From: Bacteroidia bacterium
Lineage (GTDB): Bacteria > Bacteroidota > Bacteroidia > CAIKAF01
NCBI GenBank assembly: GCA_016742095.1
Contig: JACVCJ010000018.1
Coordinates: forward strand, 19,675-83,674
Reading direction: 5' to 3'
DNA: 64,000 nucleotides
The notes below the pieces were generated by a model, which worked only from the letters and a program-made list of their open reading frames with translations, had not been told where the DNA came from and ran no database searches. The translations under genes were made by a program, and so were the position numbers. Below are positions 27,625 to 36,914 of the stretch, piece by piece. Within the stretch, counting starts at the first letter, position 1, and the number at the start of each line of letters is the position of its first letter.

Positions 27625-28674
27625 TCAGAACCATTTTTTAAAGCGGAAATACAGGAAAAGCACGGCGGCGATCAGCACCATGGAAAGGATCACGATGATA
27701 AAACCGTAGGGATGGTCCTTGAGCGGCAATACCTCGAAGTTCATGCCATAGATACCCGCCAGCAGGTTCAGCGGGATAAATACCGCCGACACAATGGTAA
27801 GCACCTTGGTAATGTTGCCCAGGCGTGTATTGGAGGTACTGATGTACACGTCCATAAGTCCGTTGGCCATATCGCGTACGTTCTCCGTATTTTCGGCCAC
27901 CTGCACAATATGTTCGTGCAGTTCTTTCAGGTATTTTAGGGTACGTTTTTCGAACACCTTCTCTTCGGCATGCAGCATGAGAAATACGGCCTCCTTGAGC
28001 GGGAAAACGGCCTTACGCAGCAGCAGGGCCTCTTTTTTGAGGCGGCGTATATCGCCCAGGGATTCCTTGTCGGGATTGCTGAGGATGGAATCTTCGGTGC
28101 TGACGATGTTCTCCTCTACGAGGTCGAGCACCCAGAAATAATTATCGATCATTACGTCGAGCAGGGCGTAGAACAGGTAGTCGGACTTCCGTTGCCGGAT
28201 CCTGCCGCCGGAGCTGCGGATGCGGTCGCGCACCTTGTCGAACACATCGCCGTGCTTGAACTGGAAAGTGAACAGCATATTGCCGATGAGCAGGAAGGAA
28301 ACGTGTTCTTCGAGCACATAGCCCTCGCTGGGTTCGCGGTACAGCATTTTGGCCACGGCAAAGGCATAGCCTTCGTACACCTCGAATTTGGGGCGGGTAT
28401 CGGCATCCAGTATATCTTCCACTACCAGGCGGTCGATGCTGTAGGCTTCCACGATCTTTTCAAAAACGCTGATGTCCGATGTGCCTTCTACGTTCACCCA
28501 CACGGTTTCGCCGCTGTCGCGCAGGGCAAACACCTCTTCGATGGAACCGCACACCTGTTCGCTGAGCGCGCTCTCTGCATATTTTATGTAAGAAATGCGC
28601 ACAGGCCCCCTGTCGTCTGACAGAGAAATGATGGTACCCGGCGGCAGTCCCATTTTTTTGGCAGCAAATGTCAT
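27625..28674 (-). CDS. corA: CorA-family divalent cation transporter
   Basis: 349 residues. A large cytoplasmic N-domain is followed by two C-terminal membrane helices joined by the signature YGMNFE. The stretch TSNTRLGNITKVLTIVSAVFIPLNLLAGIYGMNFEVLP is diagnostic. It probably carries Mg2+ (or Co2+/Ni2+) as a pentamer. Its start codon overlaps the stop of the PrsW gene as ATGA. Confidence 0.94.
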   Translation of the reverse strand: MTFAAKKMGLPPGTIISLSDDRGPVRISYIKYAESALSEQVCGSIEEVFALRDSGETVWVNVEGTSDISVFEKIVEAYSIDRLVVEDILDADTRPKFEVYEGYAFAVAKMLYREPSEGYVLEEHVSFLLIGNMLFTFQFKHGDVFDKVRDRIRSSGGRIRQRKSDYLFYALLDVMIDNYFWVLDLVEENIVSTEDSILSNPDKESLGDIRRLKKEALLLRKAVFPLKEAVFLMLHAEEKVFEKRTLKYLKELHEHIVQVAENTENVRDMANGLMDVYISTSNTRLGNITKVLTIVSAVFIPLNLLAGIYGMNFEVLPLKDHPYGFIIVILSMVLIAAVLFLYFRFKKWF

Positions 28675-29363
28675 ACGTCCTCCCTGTTAAAAGGTGAATT
28701 CTGGTTGTGGATCCGGATGGCACGCACCGAAAACCAGATGCCGAGTACCAGGGATACCGCGGCTCCGATCCATGCGTATGCCGAATTCGTTACAAATAAA
28801 GTAAAATCATAGGCACCGTGCATCAGTACAGGTATCAGTAACGAAAGACCGAACTGCAGGCTGCGTTTGTGGTCCCGGTGTTTGGCCTGGCCCAGGTAAA
28901 AACCCATGATGATGCCGAACACGGTATGAGCCGGTATGGCCGTAAACATGCGCAATACGGCAATAGGTACGCCACCGGCATTGATATACAGTACGTTCTC
29001 CACGAAGGCGAAGCCCAGCGAAACCATGACGGCATAGGTAATACCGTCGTAGGGTTCGTTAAAGTCCTTGCTGCGGTAGGCCAGCAGGATCACCACCACC
29101 CATTTCCAGAATTCTTCGATAAGGCCTACAAAAATAAAGGCGGATACCAGTATGCCACCGATACCGGCTTCGCGCGGTTTGTTGAAAATAAGGTCGGCCG
29201 TGAGTTCCATAATTACGATGGGTATACAGCTGAGCATACCGCCCAGGAAACAGAAGACCAGGCGTCTGACAGGTTCCTTTTCCCATTTATCTCTCCAGTA
29301 TATCAGGGCCGCCGCTGCCAGTACGGGGGCCAATGCCAGTGCTACTACCTCCAGAAAATTCAT
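28671..29363 (-). CDS. PrsW-family intramembrane metalloprotease
   Basis: 230 residues and about seven to eight membrane helices. All family motifs are visible: EE(F) at Glu83/Glu84, EN at Glu122/Asn123, H146 in PAHTVFG, and HGAYD (His182, Asp186). In Bacillus, PrsW cuts an anti-sigma factor. Here an ECF sigma factor gene diverges 104 bp away, followed by a single-pass membrane protein, so that protein is an obvious candidate substrate (inference). First gene of a minus-strand run with corA, DUF1905, GT2 and the CrtO-like gene. Confidence 0.88.
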   Translation of the reverse strand: MNFLEVVALALAPVLAAAALIYWRDKWEKEPVRRLVFCFLGGMLSCIPIVIMELTADLIFNKPREAGIGGILVSAFIFVGLIEEFWKWVVVILLAYRSKDFNEPYDGITYAVMVSLGFAFVENVLYINAGGVPIAVLRMFTAIPAHTVFGIIMGFYLGQAKHRDHKRSLQFGLSLLIPVLMHGAYDFTLFVTNSAYAWIGAAVSLVLGIWFSVRAIRIHNQNSPFNREDV

Positions 29364-29403
29364 ATGACTAAAGATACTACTTTTTTTAAAACGCAGTTAT
29401 ACC

Positions 29404-29438
29404 TTGTACCAGGTACAAAAACCACAGGACACATGTGT
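29404..29438. promoter_or_regulatory. Two palindromes in the prsW / sigma factor divergent region
   Basis: TTGTACC-A-GGTACAA at 29404-29418 is a perfect 15-bp inverted repeat. ACACATGTGT at 29429-29438 is a perfect 10-bp palindrome. Both lie between the divergent starts at 29363 and 29468, and upstream of TATCTTCG (29448-29455), a one-mismatch -7 box for the sigma factor gene. They are candidate operators. Confidence 0.5.
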
Positions 29439-29467
29439 TCTTTTTGTTATCTTCGTAACCTGAAGCA

Positions 29468-30046
29468 ATGACCCGTTACAGCAGTGATATAAGCGATGAA
29501 GAGCTCATGCAGAAAGCCTCGCAGGGCGACCGCCTGGCCTTTGCCGCTATTTATGACCGCTGGTCGGAACGCATCTTCCGTTTTTTCCGGAAAATGCTCT
29601 GGCAGAACGACGATGTGGCGGCGGACTTTACGCAGGACCTCTTCCTGAAGATCGCCGAAAAACCGGGCGCTTTCAACCCGCAGTACCGTTTTTCCACCTG
29701 GGTATATACCCTGGCCTCGAACATGTGCAAGAACGAGTACCGCAAGCAAAGCATACGGCACCACGTAAGCGCCGACGACAGCGGGGTAAGCCGCAGCGTG
29801 GCCGATACCGGCTACGAAAACCCCGAACGTACGGTAGACAGCGCTAATTTTGAACGTAAACTGCAGCAGACCCTCGGTACCCTGTCGGAAGAACACCGTA
29901 CCGTTTTTGTGCTGCGCTATAAAGAAGAACTCAGCCTGAAAGAAATAGCCGATGTGACGCAGGTCTCCGAAGGCACCGTGAAATCGCGCCTGTTCTATGC
30001 CATTAAAAAGATCAGTGAACAGGTAAAAGATTTCCAGTTTGATTGA
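29468..30046 (+). CDS. ECF RNA polymerase sigma factor
   Basis: 192 residues. The sigma region 2 pattern is AFAAIYDRWSERIFRFFRKML ... DFTQDLFLKIAEKPGAFNPQYRFSTWVYTLASNMCKNEYRK. Region 4 is EEHRTVFVLRYKEELSLKEIADVTQVSEGTVKSRLFYAIKKI. A variable linker lies at about 100-130. It starts about 12 bp downstream of an imperfect -7 box and precedes the membrane protein at 30082 by 35 bp, the normal position for an anti-sigma factor. Confidence 0.95.
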   Translation: MTRYSSDISDEELMQKASQGDRLAFAAIYDRWSERIFRFFRKMLWQNDDVAADFTQDLFLKIAEKPGAFNPQYRFSTWVYTLASNMCKNEYRKQSIRHHVSADDSGVSRSVADTGYENPERTVDSANFERKLQQTLGTLSEEHRTVFVLRYKEELSLKEIADVTQVSEGTVKSRLFYAIKKISEQVKDFQFD

Positions 30047-30081
30047 ACCAAAAAACCGGCCATGTGTAAATACGAATAACC

Positions 30082-31275
30082 GTGAATGAAGAACAGCATA
30101 TAGAACGTATCGAAGCCCTTCTCCGCAAAGGCTCCTTCGCACAGCTCAGTGCAGAAGACAAGGCCTTTATGCTGGAACAGGGCATCGATGAACAGGCGTT
30201 CCGTTTCCTGGCTCAGGGTATCGGGCCCGACCCGGAACCTGTTCCTGCGCTCCCGGAAGCCATGCGCGCGGCCGTGCTCAGCCATTTTGACGCACATGCC
30301 CCGCAGAGCACTTCTTCCAACGGATCTTCTTCCTCCGCTGCCGGAAAAACAGGCGGCTCTGCCCTGCGTATGCAGATCTTTAAGTACAGCGCCATAGCGG
30401 CCGTGTCCGTTGGCGCGGTGCTCAGTGTGTTCTTCCTGCTGAATTCCAATAAACAGAGCATGCATGAGGACGTAGCCGTGGTGCAGAAGCACGACAGCAT
30501 GCACACTTCGGAGGCCGCAAAAACAGCGCCTATGGTTCCGCCGTCACCCGCCGATACCCTGCGCAGCGCAAACGCCGCGGAGCTCAGCGTGGCCGGCTCC
30601 TATGCCGATGACGCCTACGCGGTACCTGAAGTATCTTACGGATACGGCGCCTCTGCTCCAGCCCCTGCGACAGAAGAACTGCCTTTTGAACAGGAACAGG
30701 CGGTCCGCGACGAAATAGTGAAGGAAGCCGAGAAAAAAACGGGGTCTGACCTGAACACCGACCTTAACGGGTACTATAAGACTTCCGCATCCAATACCAT
30801 TGTACAGGCAAATAAATTACAGCGCAGGGACAAAGAAGGTAAATGGAGCAGCAAGGGAACTAAAAACGAAGCTTACGACAACGATAAAGAAGAAGACGCC
30901 AAAGTGAAAAAGGAAAACCAGCAACTGGATGAAATAGTTGTTTCGCAGAGTAAAGGCCCCGGCAGAACTGCCATGCCGCAGTACCCGAGCATTGAAGAAG
31001 TGGCCAACACACGCTACCAGGGCGGCTACCCGGCCTTTGACAAGTTCCTGGCCGATAACCTGAAATTACCGGCGTACCGCAGTAACTATACGCAGATCGA
31101 GAATACCGTAGTGATGGAGATCGATATCAATAAAAACGGGATCATTTCGCGCAGGGCGCTGGTATCCTCACCCGACACGCAGCTTACCCGCGAGGTAAAC
31201 CTGGTGCTGGATAAAATTCCGCCCTTTACCAAAGGCAGGAACGTAACCGTACAGATCCCCTTCCGCTTCCGTTAG
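30082..31275 (+). CDS. Single-pass membrane protein with TonB-like C-terminus, probable anti-sigma partner
   Basis: 397 residues starting at GTG; the nearest ATG (30086) is out of frame. The N-terminal 95 residues are cytoplasmic and helical (EEQHIERIEALLRKG...). One membrane helix follows (about 103-121), then a long low-complexity periplasmic region with Ser, Pro, Tyr and Lys/Glu stretches. A C-terminal TonB-like domain comes last (about 305-397, RYQGGYPAFDKFLADNLKLP ... TVVMEIDINKNGIISRRALV ... VTVQIPFRFR). Its place after an ECF sigma gene and its topology suggest anti-sigma control; the TonB-like end could sense or bind an outer-membrane partner. No classic zinc anti-sigma motif is present. 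Its stop overlaps the convergent gene's stop. Confidence 0.72.
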   Translation: MNEEQHIERIEALLRKGSFAQLSAEDKAFMLEQGIDEQAFRFLAQGIGPDPEPVPALPEAMRAAVLSHFDAHAPQSTSSNGSSSSAAGKTGGSALRMQIFKYSAIAAVSVGAVLSVFFLLNSNKQSMHEDVAVVQKHDSMHTSEAAKTAPMVPPSPADTLRSANAAELSVAGSYADDAYAVPEVSYGYGASAPAPATEELPFEQEQAVRDEIVKEAEKKTGSDLNTDLNGYYKTSASNTIVQANKLQRRDKEGKWSSKGTKNEAYDNDKEEDAKVKKENQQLDEIVVSQSKGPGRTAMPQYPSIEEVANTRYQGGYPAFDKFLADNLKLPAYRSNYTQIENTVVMEIDINKNGIISRRALVSSPDTQLTREVNLVLDKIPPFTKGRNVTVQIPFRFR

Positions 31276-32699
31276 GGATGGGCCGCGTACATACGCGCGT
31301 AAAAGGACGAAAGCACTTCTTTCATCACCACATCGGGCAGTACGTTCAGTATGCGGTTTATATTGGCCATGCGTTTGGGCAGGGTATTCATGTCTACGCC
31401 CAGGCGGCTCATGATGCGGTACAGCACTTCTTCGGAATATCCGCCGGCCGATTCTTCCGCCACGATCTTTTCCACCTCGGGATATACGCCGCTGCGCACT
31501 TTCTGCACGCAATAGACCAGGTCGTGCAGGAACTCCTCTTCCACCCCGGTATGCGAACGGTTTATGGTAAGGTGTATATTGGCCGGACAGGCATCGGAAG
31601 CCAGCTGTAACTGCACTTTCCAGCCCAGTTCATCCAGTTCGTCGTTCAGTTCAAAGATGTTCACGTCGCTTTCCGTCACAAAATCGAGCAGGCTGGCTTC
31701 GGGATCGCTCACGATACGCAGCCCGGGAATGGCTTCGATACCGGCGCGTATCTTACGTACGGTGTGCATGGTTTCCCGGGCCAGGCGGGCATAGCCGTCT
31801 TCGCCGTAATAATTGAGTACGGCCCAGGCTCCGGCGGTAGGTCCGCCCGTTTTACTGCTGAGCATGGTGGGGTTCACAATGCTGTAGCCCGTCCAGTCGG
31901 TACACACAAAATACTGGTATTTACGGTGGGCATGGTTGCGGTGCATGAGCACGCTGCAGCCTTTGGCGGCATAACCATATTTGTGCAGGTCCAGCGATAT
32001 GGACGTTACACCCGGCACACTGAAGTCCCAGGGGCGTACCTGCATGCCTGCCAGGCGCATACCGGCCAGCATCAGTCCGCCGATGCAGGAATCCACATGC
32101 AGCGGAATATTTTTTTCGAGGGCCAGCAGACCCAGTTCTTCTATGGGATCGATCACCCCGAACGCGTAGGACGGCGCCGAGGCTACCAGCAGAACGGTAT
32201 TGGGCGTAACGGCACGGCGCATGGCCTCCACATCGGCACGCATATCGGCACGCACCGGCACGGTAACCGCTTTTACATTAAAATAGGAACAGGCCTTGTA
32301 AAACGAGGAATGCACGGTGTAGGGCAGGATGATCTCCGGCTCGGTGATACCTTTTTCGGCACGGGCGCGGTCGCGGGCCGTTTTTACACTCAGCAGCAGA
32401 CTTTCGGTGCCCCCGGTGGTAAGGTGACCTACGGTTTCGGCATCGCCCTGCAGCATGGTACGCAGAAAATCCATGATATCGTTCTCCATATGCATCAGCG
32501 AAGGAAAGGCGGTGGGATCGAGCCCGTTCTCGCTGAGGTATTCGGTATATGCCTTCTTGATGAGCTGTTCCACTTCGGGCTCGGCCGGGTACACATAGCT
32601 GAAAAGGCGTCCGCTGCGCCAGTTGATATCGTTCTCGCGGAGCGTTTGTAAACGGTTTAAGATGTTCTGTGCAGATTGTCCTGTTTTAGGGATAGCCAT
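31272..32699 (-). CDS. PLP-dependent lyase/decarboxylase, sphingosine-1-phosphate-lyase-like
   Basis: 475 residues of the group II PLP decarboxylase fold. Visible are the phosphate-binding LTTGGTESLLLSVKTARD, the Asp in HVDSCIGG (Asp203) and the PLP lysine in SLDLHKYGYAAKG (Lys240). The overall pattern, including FPSLMHMENDIMDFLRTML near the N-terminus and VNPTMLSSKTGGPTAGAWAVL, is closest to the S1P lyase branch. Many Bacteroidota make sphingolipids, so cleavage of a phosphorylated long-chain base is a reasonable hypothesis; an amino acid decarboxylase role is the alternative. It follows the M2 peptidase by 55 bp. Confidence 0.82.
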   Translation of the reverse strand: MAIPKTGQSAQNILNRLQTLRENDINWRSGRLFSYVYPAEPEVEQLIKKAYTEYLSENGLDPTAFPSLMHMENDIMDFLRTMLQGDAETVGHLTTGGTESLLLSVKTARDRARAEKGITEPEIILPYTVHSSFYKACSYFNVKAVTVPVRADMRADVEAMRRAVTPNTVLLVASAPSYAFGVIDPIEELGLLALEKNIPLHVDSCIGGLMLAGMRLAGMQVRPWDFSVPGVTSISLDLHKYGYAAKGCSVLMHRNHAHRKYQYFVCTDWTGYSIVNPTMLSSKTGGPTAGAWAVLNYYGEDGYARLARETMHTVRKIRAGIEAIPGLRIVSDPEASLLDFVTESDVNIFELNDELDELGWKVQLQLASDACPANIHLTINRSHTGVEEEFLHDLVYCVQKVRSGVYPEVEKIVAEESAGGYSEEVLYRIMSRLGVDMNTLPKRMANINRILNVLPDVVMKEVLSSFYARMYAAHP

Positions 32700-32754
32700 T
32701 GTTTTGTTACGGAAAATATTGATTACGAAATACGCAGAGGAACAATTGCAGGAG

Positions 32755-34584
32755 TTATATACTGAATTTTTCGGGCAGGGTATGCGTTCTGCCTTTATTC
32801 TGTTCTTTCAGGTACACCATCAGCGGCTCAAAATAATCGAGCATCGGTTTGGCGGAAATACCGCTTCCCAGGTGCTTTTTCATGTCTTCGCGCCAGTCTA
32901 CGGTAGCTCCCGTCTTCATCACGTCCGACAGGAATTTGCCCACCTCTTTGTTACCGTAGTAATTGGTATTGTGCGGGTCCTGTTTCAGGATGTTGCGGGC
33001 GATGTGATCGTGGAACTGGAACAACAGCACGCCGGAAAGAGCATAATCGTAATACTGTGCCGGATCGTCGTTGATATGCGTTTTGGTAGCGGCATCGCAG
33101 TACTCTTCGCCACGGGCCGAAGGCGGTACAATACCCTGACATTTTTCAACGATCTCCCACCAGCGTTTATTGTACTGATCCGCAGGTAAATTTTTGGCGT
33201 ACAGTTCGTGCTCAAATTCCGTCATGGTACCGGCCGCCCAGGGCAGCAGCACCACGTAGTTCAGCGCTTCTTTCAGCAGTACGCGGGTTTCGTCGGTCTG
33301 TGCATCGGCAGGCACCAGTTTGTATTGCTGCAGGAAGGGCTTCTGCATGGAGGCCAGCCCGATCATGGTACCGAAGGCCTCGTGGTAGGCCCGGTTGGCG
33401 CCGTTACGCAGCACCAGGGGTACCTCGGGGTTCGAGTAGCTCATGTAGTAATAGATATGCCCCAGCTCGTGCAGGGTGGTCTCCCACCATTCCGAATTGG
33501 GTTCCACGCTCATGAGCGAGCGGATGTCCTTATCATAATCCATGTGCCAGGCCGAGGCATGCGTGTTCTTTTTATAAGCGGCGCCGGCCGGCAGCGGGTA
33601 CAGGTCTGACTTTTCGTAGAAAGAGGCGGGTAGTTTCGGGAAGCCCAGGCTTACGTAGAACGCTTCGCCCTGTTCCACGATCCATTCCGGTTTTTTCGTC
33701 TTCAGCGAATCGTCGGCATTCAGGCCTTCTACCTGCACCAGGGCCGTCCAGTCCTGGCCCCAGCGGTTGGGCAGCCAGTGGGCGGGCAGCATCTGCGGCA
33801 CGGGTTGTTTGTATTTTTCAGCCAGGGTATAACGCGCCCAGGTATGCAGTTCGCGGTACAGCGGCCATACTTCGCCGACCAGCTGGCGGCAGAGATCGGT
33901 CATTTCCCGGGAGCTCATGCCGTAATCCGACACCTGGTATTCGAAATAATCCTTGTAATCGAGGGCCTGTACGGTACGGTTCCGCAGCGACTGCAGTTCC
34001 ACCAGGCCGGGTTTCAGGCTTTTGCCCACTTCCTTGCTGGCATTCCATACGGCCAGGCGTTTTTTCACGTCCGTTTCGGTACGCAGGGCCTCGTCGATCC
34101 CGTTCGGCGTAATTTCCTTACCGTTGAGCATAAAACGATACCCGAACAGGGCCTTGGTCTGGCGGTTCTGCGCATCGATGCGCTCCTTTACCAGTTCCCC
34201 GGCCGTTTCAGGATTATTGCCGGCCATATACAGGATGGCATTCAGCTGCCGAACCTGCAATGGGGTCAGCTGCTCTTTTTCTTTCAGGAAACCCCGCACT
34301 TTTTCAATGACCTCTGCATTGCCCGTAAATTTCGAGTACGCCTCATCCGCGGCCGCCGCTTCCTTTTCGGTAAGCGTATCGCCCTCCACAATACGTGTGT
34401 TCAGCTTCCACTGGGCCTCCGAAGAAGCCGTTACGTAGCGCTGCCAGTCGGTATTGTACGTATCGAGCCAGGTCTGTACTTCCTTCTGCTTTTCCATATT
34501 GCCACCGTTTCCGGAATCATTTTTTGGACCTTTACAGGCTGCCAGTAAAAAAAGGCAGGCCGCGGCCAGGGTAATTTTTTTCAT
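32755..34584 (-). CDS. M2-family peptidyl-dipeptidase (angiotensin-converting enzyme homologue), lipoprotein
   Basis: 609 residues from the ATG at 34584. The signal MKKITLAAACLFLLAAC has a lipobox (Cys17), so this start is preferred over the longer frame. The zinc site is HELGH (372-376) with downstream NRAYHEAFGTMIGL supplying the Glu ligand. The length and the pattern NRWGQDWTAL and DYFEYQVSDYGMSSREM match bacterial ACE homologues, which remove C-terminal dipeptides. Probably anchored in the outer or inner membrane facing the periplasm. TATCTTCG upstream is a one-mismatch -7 box. Confidence 0.92.
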   Translation of the reverse strand: MKKITLAAACLFLLAACKGPKNDSGNGGNMEKQKEVQTWLDTYNTDWQRYVTASSEAQWKLNTRIVEGDTLTEKEAAAADEAYSKFTGNAEVIEKVRGFLKEKEQLTPLQVRQLNAILYMAGNNPETAGELVKERIDAQNRQTKALFGYRFMLNGKEITPNGIDEALRTETDVKKRLAVWNASKEVGKSLKPGLVELQSLRNRTVQALDYKDYFEYQVSDYGMSSREMTDLCRQLVGEVWPLYRELHTWARYTLAEKYKQPVPQMLPAHWLPNRWGQDWTALVQVEGLNADDSLKTKKPEWIVEQGEAFYVSLGFPKLPASFYEKSDLYPLPAGAAYKKNTHASAWHMDYDKDIRSLMSVEPNSEWWETTLHELGHIYYYMSYSNPEVPLVLRNGANRAYHEAFGTMIGLASMQKPFLQQYKLVPADAQTDETRVLLKEALNYVVLLPWAAGTMTEFEHELYAKNLPADQYNKRWWEIVEKCQGIVPPSARGEEYCDAATKTHINDDPAQYYDYALSGVLLFQFHDHIARNILKQDPHNTNYYGNKEVGKFLSDVMKTGATVDWREDMKKHLGSGISAKPMLDYFEPLMVYLKEQNKGRTHTLPEKFSI

Positions 34585-34666
34585 GAGTTGCAGGTTACGT
34601 TGTTTCCCACGAAGATAGAAGAAAAATAGGGTTTTACATAGCCATTGAGCGCATTCCTTTATATTT

Positions 34667-35905
34667 ATGCCGATGAAACTGCTGATCAGCCTCCCCGTTT
34701 TTTGTATCTCCGTACTTACTGCCTGTGCGCAAACCCTGCTCAGCGAAAAAGTGACCGCAGACGCACATGCTTCCTTTGAACCACGGGCCATGGCGCTGCA
34801 CAACAACGGCAACGTGTACGTAACCGGCCGTTATGAAACCAGCGTGGGTTACTATACCAGGCGCAACGGCGTTACGGTAGTGGCCGATACCAGCCTGCCC
34901 TACGGTACGCGTATGTTCGTGATGCGGCTCGATTCCACGGGTAAAATGCAGCAGCGTATATACCTGCCCGCCCTGGAAGGACTCGATATACGCATTACCC
35001 GCAGCGGCGATATACTGGCCTGCGGATTCCTGAACGGTTACCGCGAAGAAAATTACGAAGGCGACCGCACCCAGGGCGTTTTTGCGGCCCTGCTGAACCC
35101 GCAGCTGGAACTGATCTGGAAACGGCTCTATCCCCTGCCCTATAATTCCACCCCGCGAAAGATCGTGGAAGCGGCCGACGGAAACATTTTAATTCTGGCA
35201 AATGCCCAGGTAAAAGCACAGCCCAACAGCTTCGGACAGAACGACCTGATGGCTACCCGTTGTATACTGACCGATGCACAGGGCAAACTACGGAAAGACT
35301 CCCTGATGTATGCACCGGTATACCAGGTGCCGCACAGTCTGTACCCTTACGATGCCTGCCCGGCCGACAGCGGTTTTATGCTGCTGGGCCAGTACCAGTA
35401 CCCGGGCGCAGGCGAGGTACTGCTCGTGAGTGATCTGGACTCCGAACTGAAGGCGCGCCGCGGGGCAAATGTTGTATATTACAAAGAGAACAGCACTGAC
35501 CGGGAGAATGTGATCGCCGGACATATGTGCATAAACCAGGGCCGGATCTTTGTAGCCGGACTGAGCCAGTTTGCCGAACAGAAGTTCTTTGTACGGGCCC
35601 TGAACCCCAAAAAGCTGGACTCGGTGTTTACACAGCGTATGCCCGGCAAAATACTGGAAATGCCCATCATTTGTGCCCTGCCGGATGGCGGTGTGGTCGT
35701 GTTCAGCCGGAACGACCAGAAAAAGCCCCTGCTGCATTTCATAACTGCAGAAGGAAAAATGCATACCCTGACCCTCAGCAGCAGCCAGCACAGTATTAAA
35801 GATCCGCAGGCAGCCGCCGTGCGTGGCAATACCCTATACATCCTTGCTGAAATACACAGGGGCGAGGAAGACGGCGTATACCTGGCGCGCTTACGCTTAA
35901 AATAA
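34667..35905 (+). CDS. Probable beta-propeller lipoprotein of unknown function
   Basis: 412 residues. The signal is MPMKLLISLPVFCISVLTAC, with L-T-A-C as a likely lipobox; a second ATG lies at 34673. The body has repeated strands of the form D/N-G-N-(V/I)-(Y/L)-(V/I) (ALHNNGNVYVTGRYET, RSGDILACGFLNGY, ADGNILILANAQVK, GNTLYILAEIH), suggesting a beta-propeller of the SBBP or NHL kind. No T9SS tail. It overlaps the convergent DUF72 gene by 9 bp. Role unknown; probably a surface or periplasmic protein. Confidence 0.65.
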   Translation: MPMKLLISLPVFCISVLTACAQTLLSEKVTADAHASFEPRAMALHNNGNVYVTGRYETSVGYYTRRNGVTVVADTSLPYGTRMFVMRLDSTGKMQQRIYLPALEGLDIRITRSGDILACGFLNGYREENYEGDRTQGVFAALLNPQLELIWKRLYPLPYNSTPRKIVEAADGNILILANAQVKAQPNSFGQNDLMATRCILTDAQGKLRKDSLMYAPVYQVPHSLYPYDACPADSGFMLLGQYQYPGAGEVLLVSDLDSELKARRGANVVYYKENSTDRENVIAGHMCINQGRIFVAGLSQFAEQKFFVRALNPKKLDSVFTQRMPGKILEMPIICALPDGGVVVFSRNDQKKPLLHFITAEGKMHTLTLSSSQHSIKDPQAAAVRGNTLYILAEIHRGEEDGVYLARLRLK

Positions 35906-36808
35906 GGTGTTGTTACGGATAAGTCCGGGGCGTTTCAGTTGCAGGCCACATACGGTATTTACGCGTTCCACCAGGTAATCGGTGAGTTCGGGCGAGTCTT
36001 TTTCATCGTGCTGATGCATGAAGAAGTACACCTTGTGTATGCCGCGTTCTATCCAGTCGTTGAGACGGTCCACCCAGGCATCGATGCGCTCATAATCCGT
36101 TTTATGCAGGTTATTCCCTACAAAACGTACAAAGGTTTCGGGGATGGTCAGTTCCATATGCGCACAGTCGCGGCGGCCCGAGGTATCGGTGATCACGGCG
36201 CCCACAGAAAGCTCTGCCAGGATATTAAAAAGTTCGCGCCGCAGCTCTTCATCGGCAAACCAGGACGGATGCCGCAGTTCCAGGAAAAAACGTATATCCT
36301 TCGGCAAGGATCGCAGGTAGGTATAAAGCTGCTCTTTACGTGCCGGTGCATACTTTTCGCTCAGCTGCAGGAAAACGGGGCCCAGCGTGGGACCAAAAGC
36401 CTGTATCCCGGCCAGGAAGGCATCGGTAAGGCGGCGGGCCTGTTCCCCGGAAAGATCGCTGTAATGACTGATGACCTGGGGCACTTTGGGACAGAACTTA
36501 AAGTCACGCCCGGCAGCTTTCTCTGCCCAGCGGCCAATGACCTGCTCCGGGTAGATCTGGTAATGCGTGGCATTGAGTTCGATGCAGTTAAAATGCCGCA
36601 CGTAATGGTCCAGGAACGCACTTTCTTTGGTACCCTGCGGATACAATTTGCCGATCCAGTCCTTGCGCCCCCATTTGGCACAGCCGATGTATACCTCCAG
36701 GTCTGCATGGCGCTTTCCCTTCAGTACTTCCTTTACCAGGGGGCCGTCCGGGGCCAGTGTAAAATCCGTTTTCTCAATATCCCGTTCCTCTATTTTGCCG
36801 AAATCCAT
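35897..36808 (-). CDS. DUF72 (YecE-like) protein
   Basis: About 303 residues from the ATG at 36808. The DUF72 TIM-barrel pattern is clear: VYIGCAKWGRKDWIGKLYP, YVRHFNCIELNATHYQIY, FKFCPKVPQVISHY, GPVFLQLSEKYAP, FFLELRHPSWF, and the C-terminal KVYFFMHQHDE. Cellular function is unknown across the family. The longer frame begins with TTG at 36814 and adds only two residues. Confidence 0.85.
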   Translation of the reverse strand: MDFGKIEERDIEKTDFTLAPDGPLVKEVLKGKRHADLEVYIGCAKWGRKDWIGKLYPQGTKESAFLDHYVRHFNCIELNATHYQIYPEQVIGRWAEKAAGRDFKFCPKVPQVISHYSDLSGEQARRLTDAFLAGIQAFGPTLGPVFLQLSEKYAPARKEQLYTYLRSLPKDIRFFLELRHPSWFADEELRRELFNILAELSVGAVITDTSGRRDCAHMELTIPETFVRFVGNNLHKTDYERIDAWVDRLNDWIERGIHKVYFFMHQHDEKDSPELTDYLVERVNTVCGLQLKRPGLIRNNTLF

Positions 36809-36914
36809 ATTCAAAAATACGTATTTCCGTTCATCTTCGGAGCTTCTATTGTTACGTAAAACAATACACGACGGCCCTACAGGTTAACGGACACGCGTGG
36901 GAACAGCGCTCCGG

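Noticed and set aside
36812-36819. Minus-strand TATTTTTG as promoter of the DUF72 gene
   Set aside because: It ends at the start codon, so transcription would begin inside the coding sequence.
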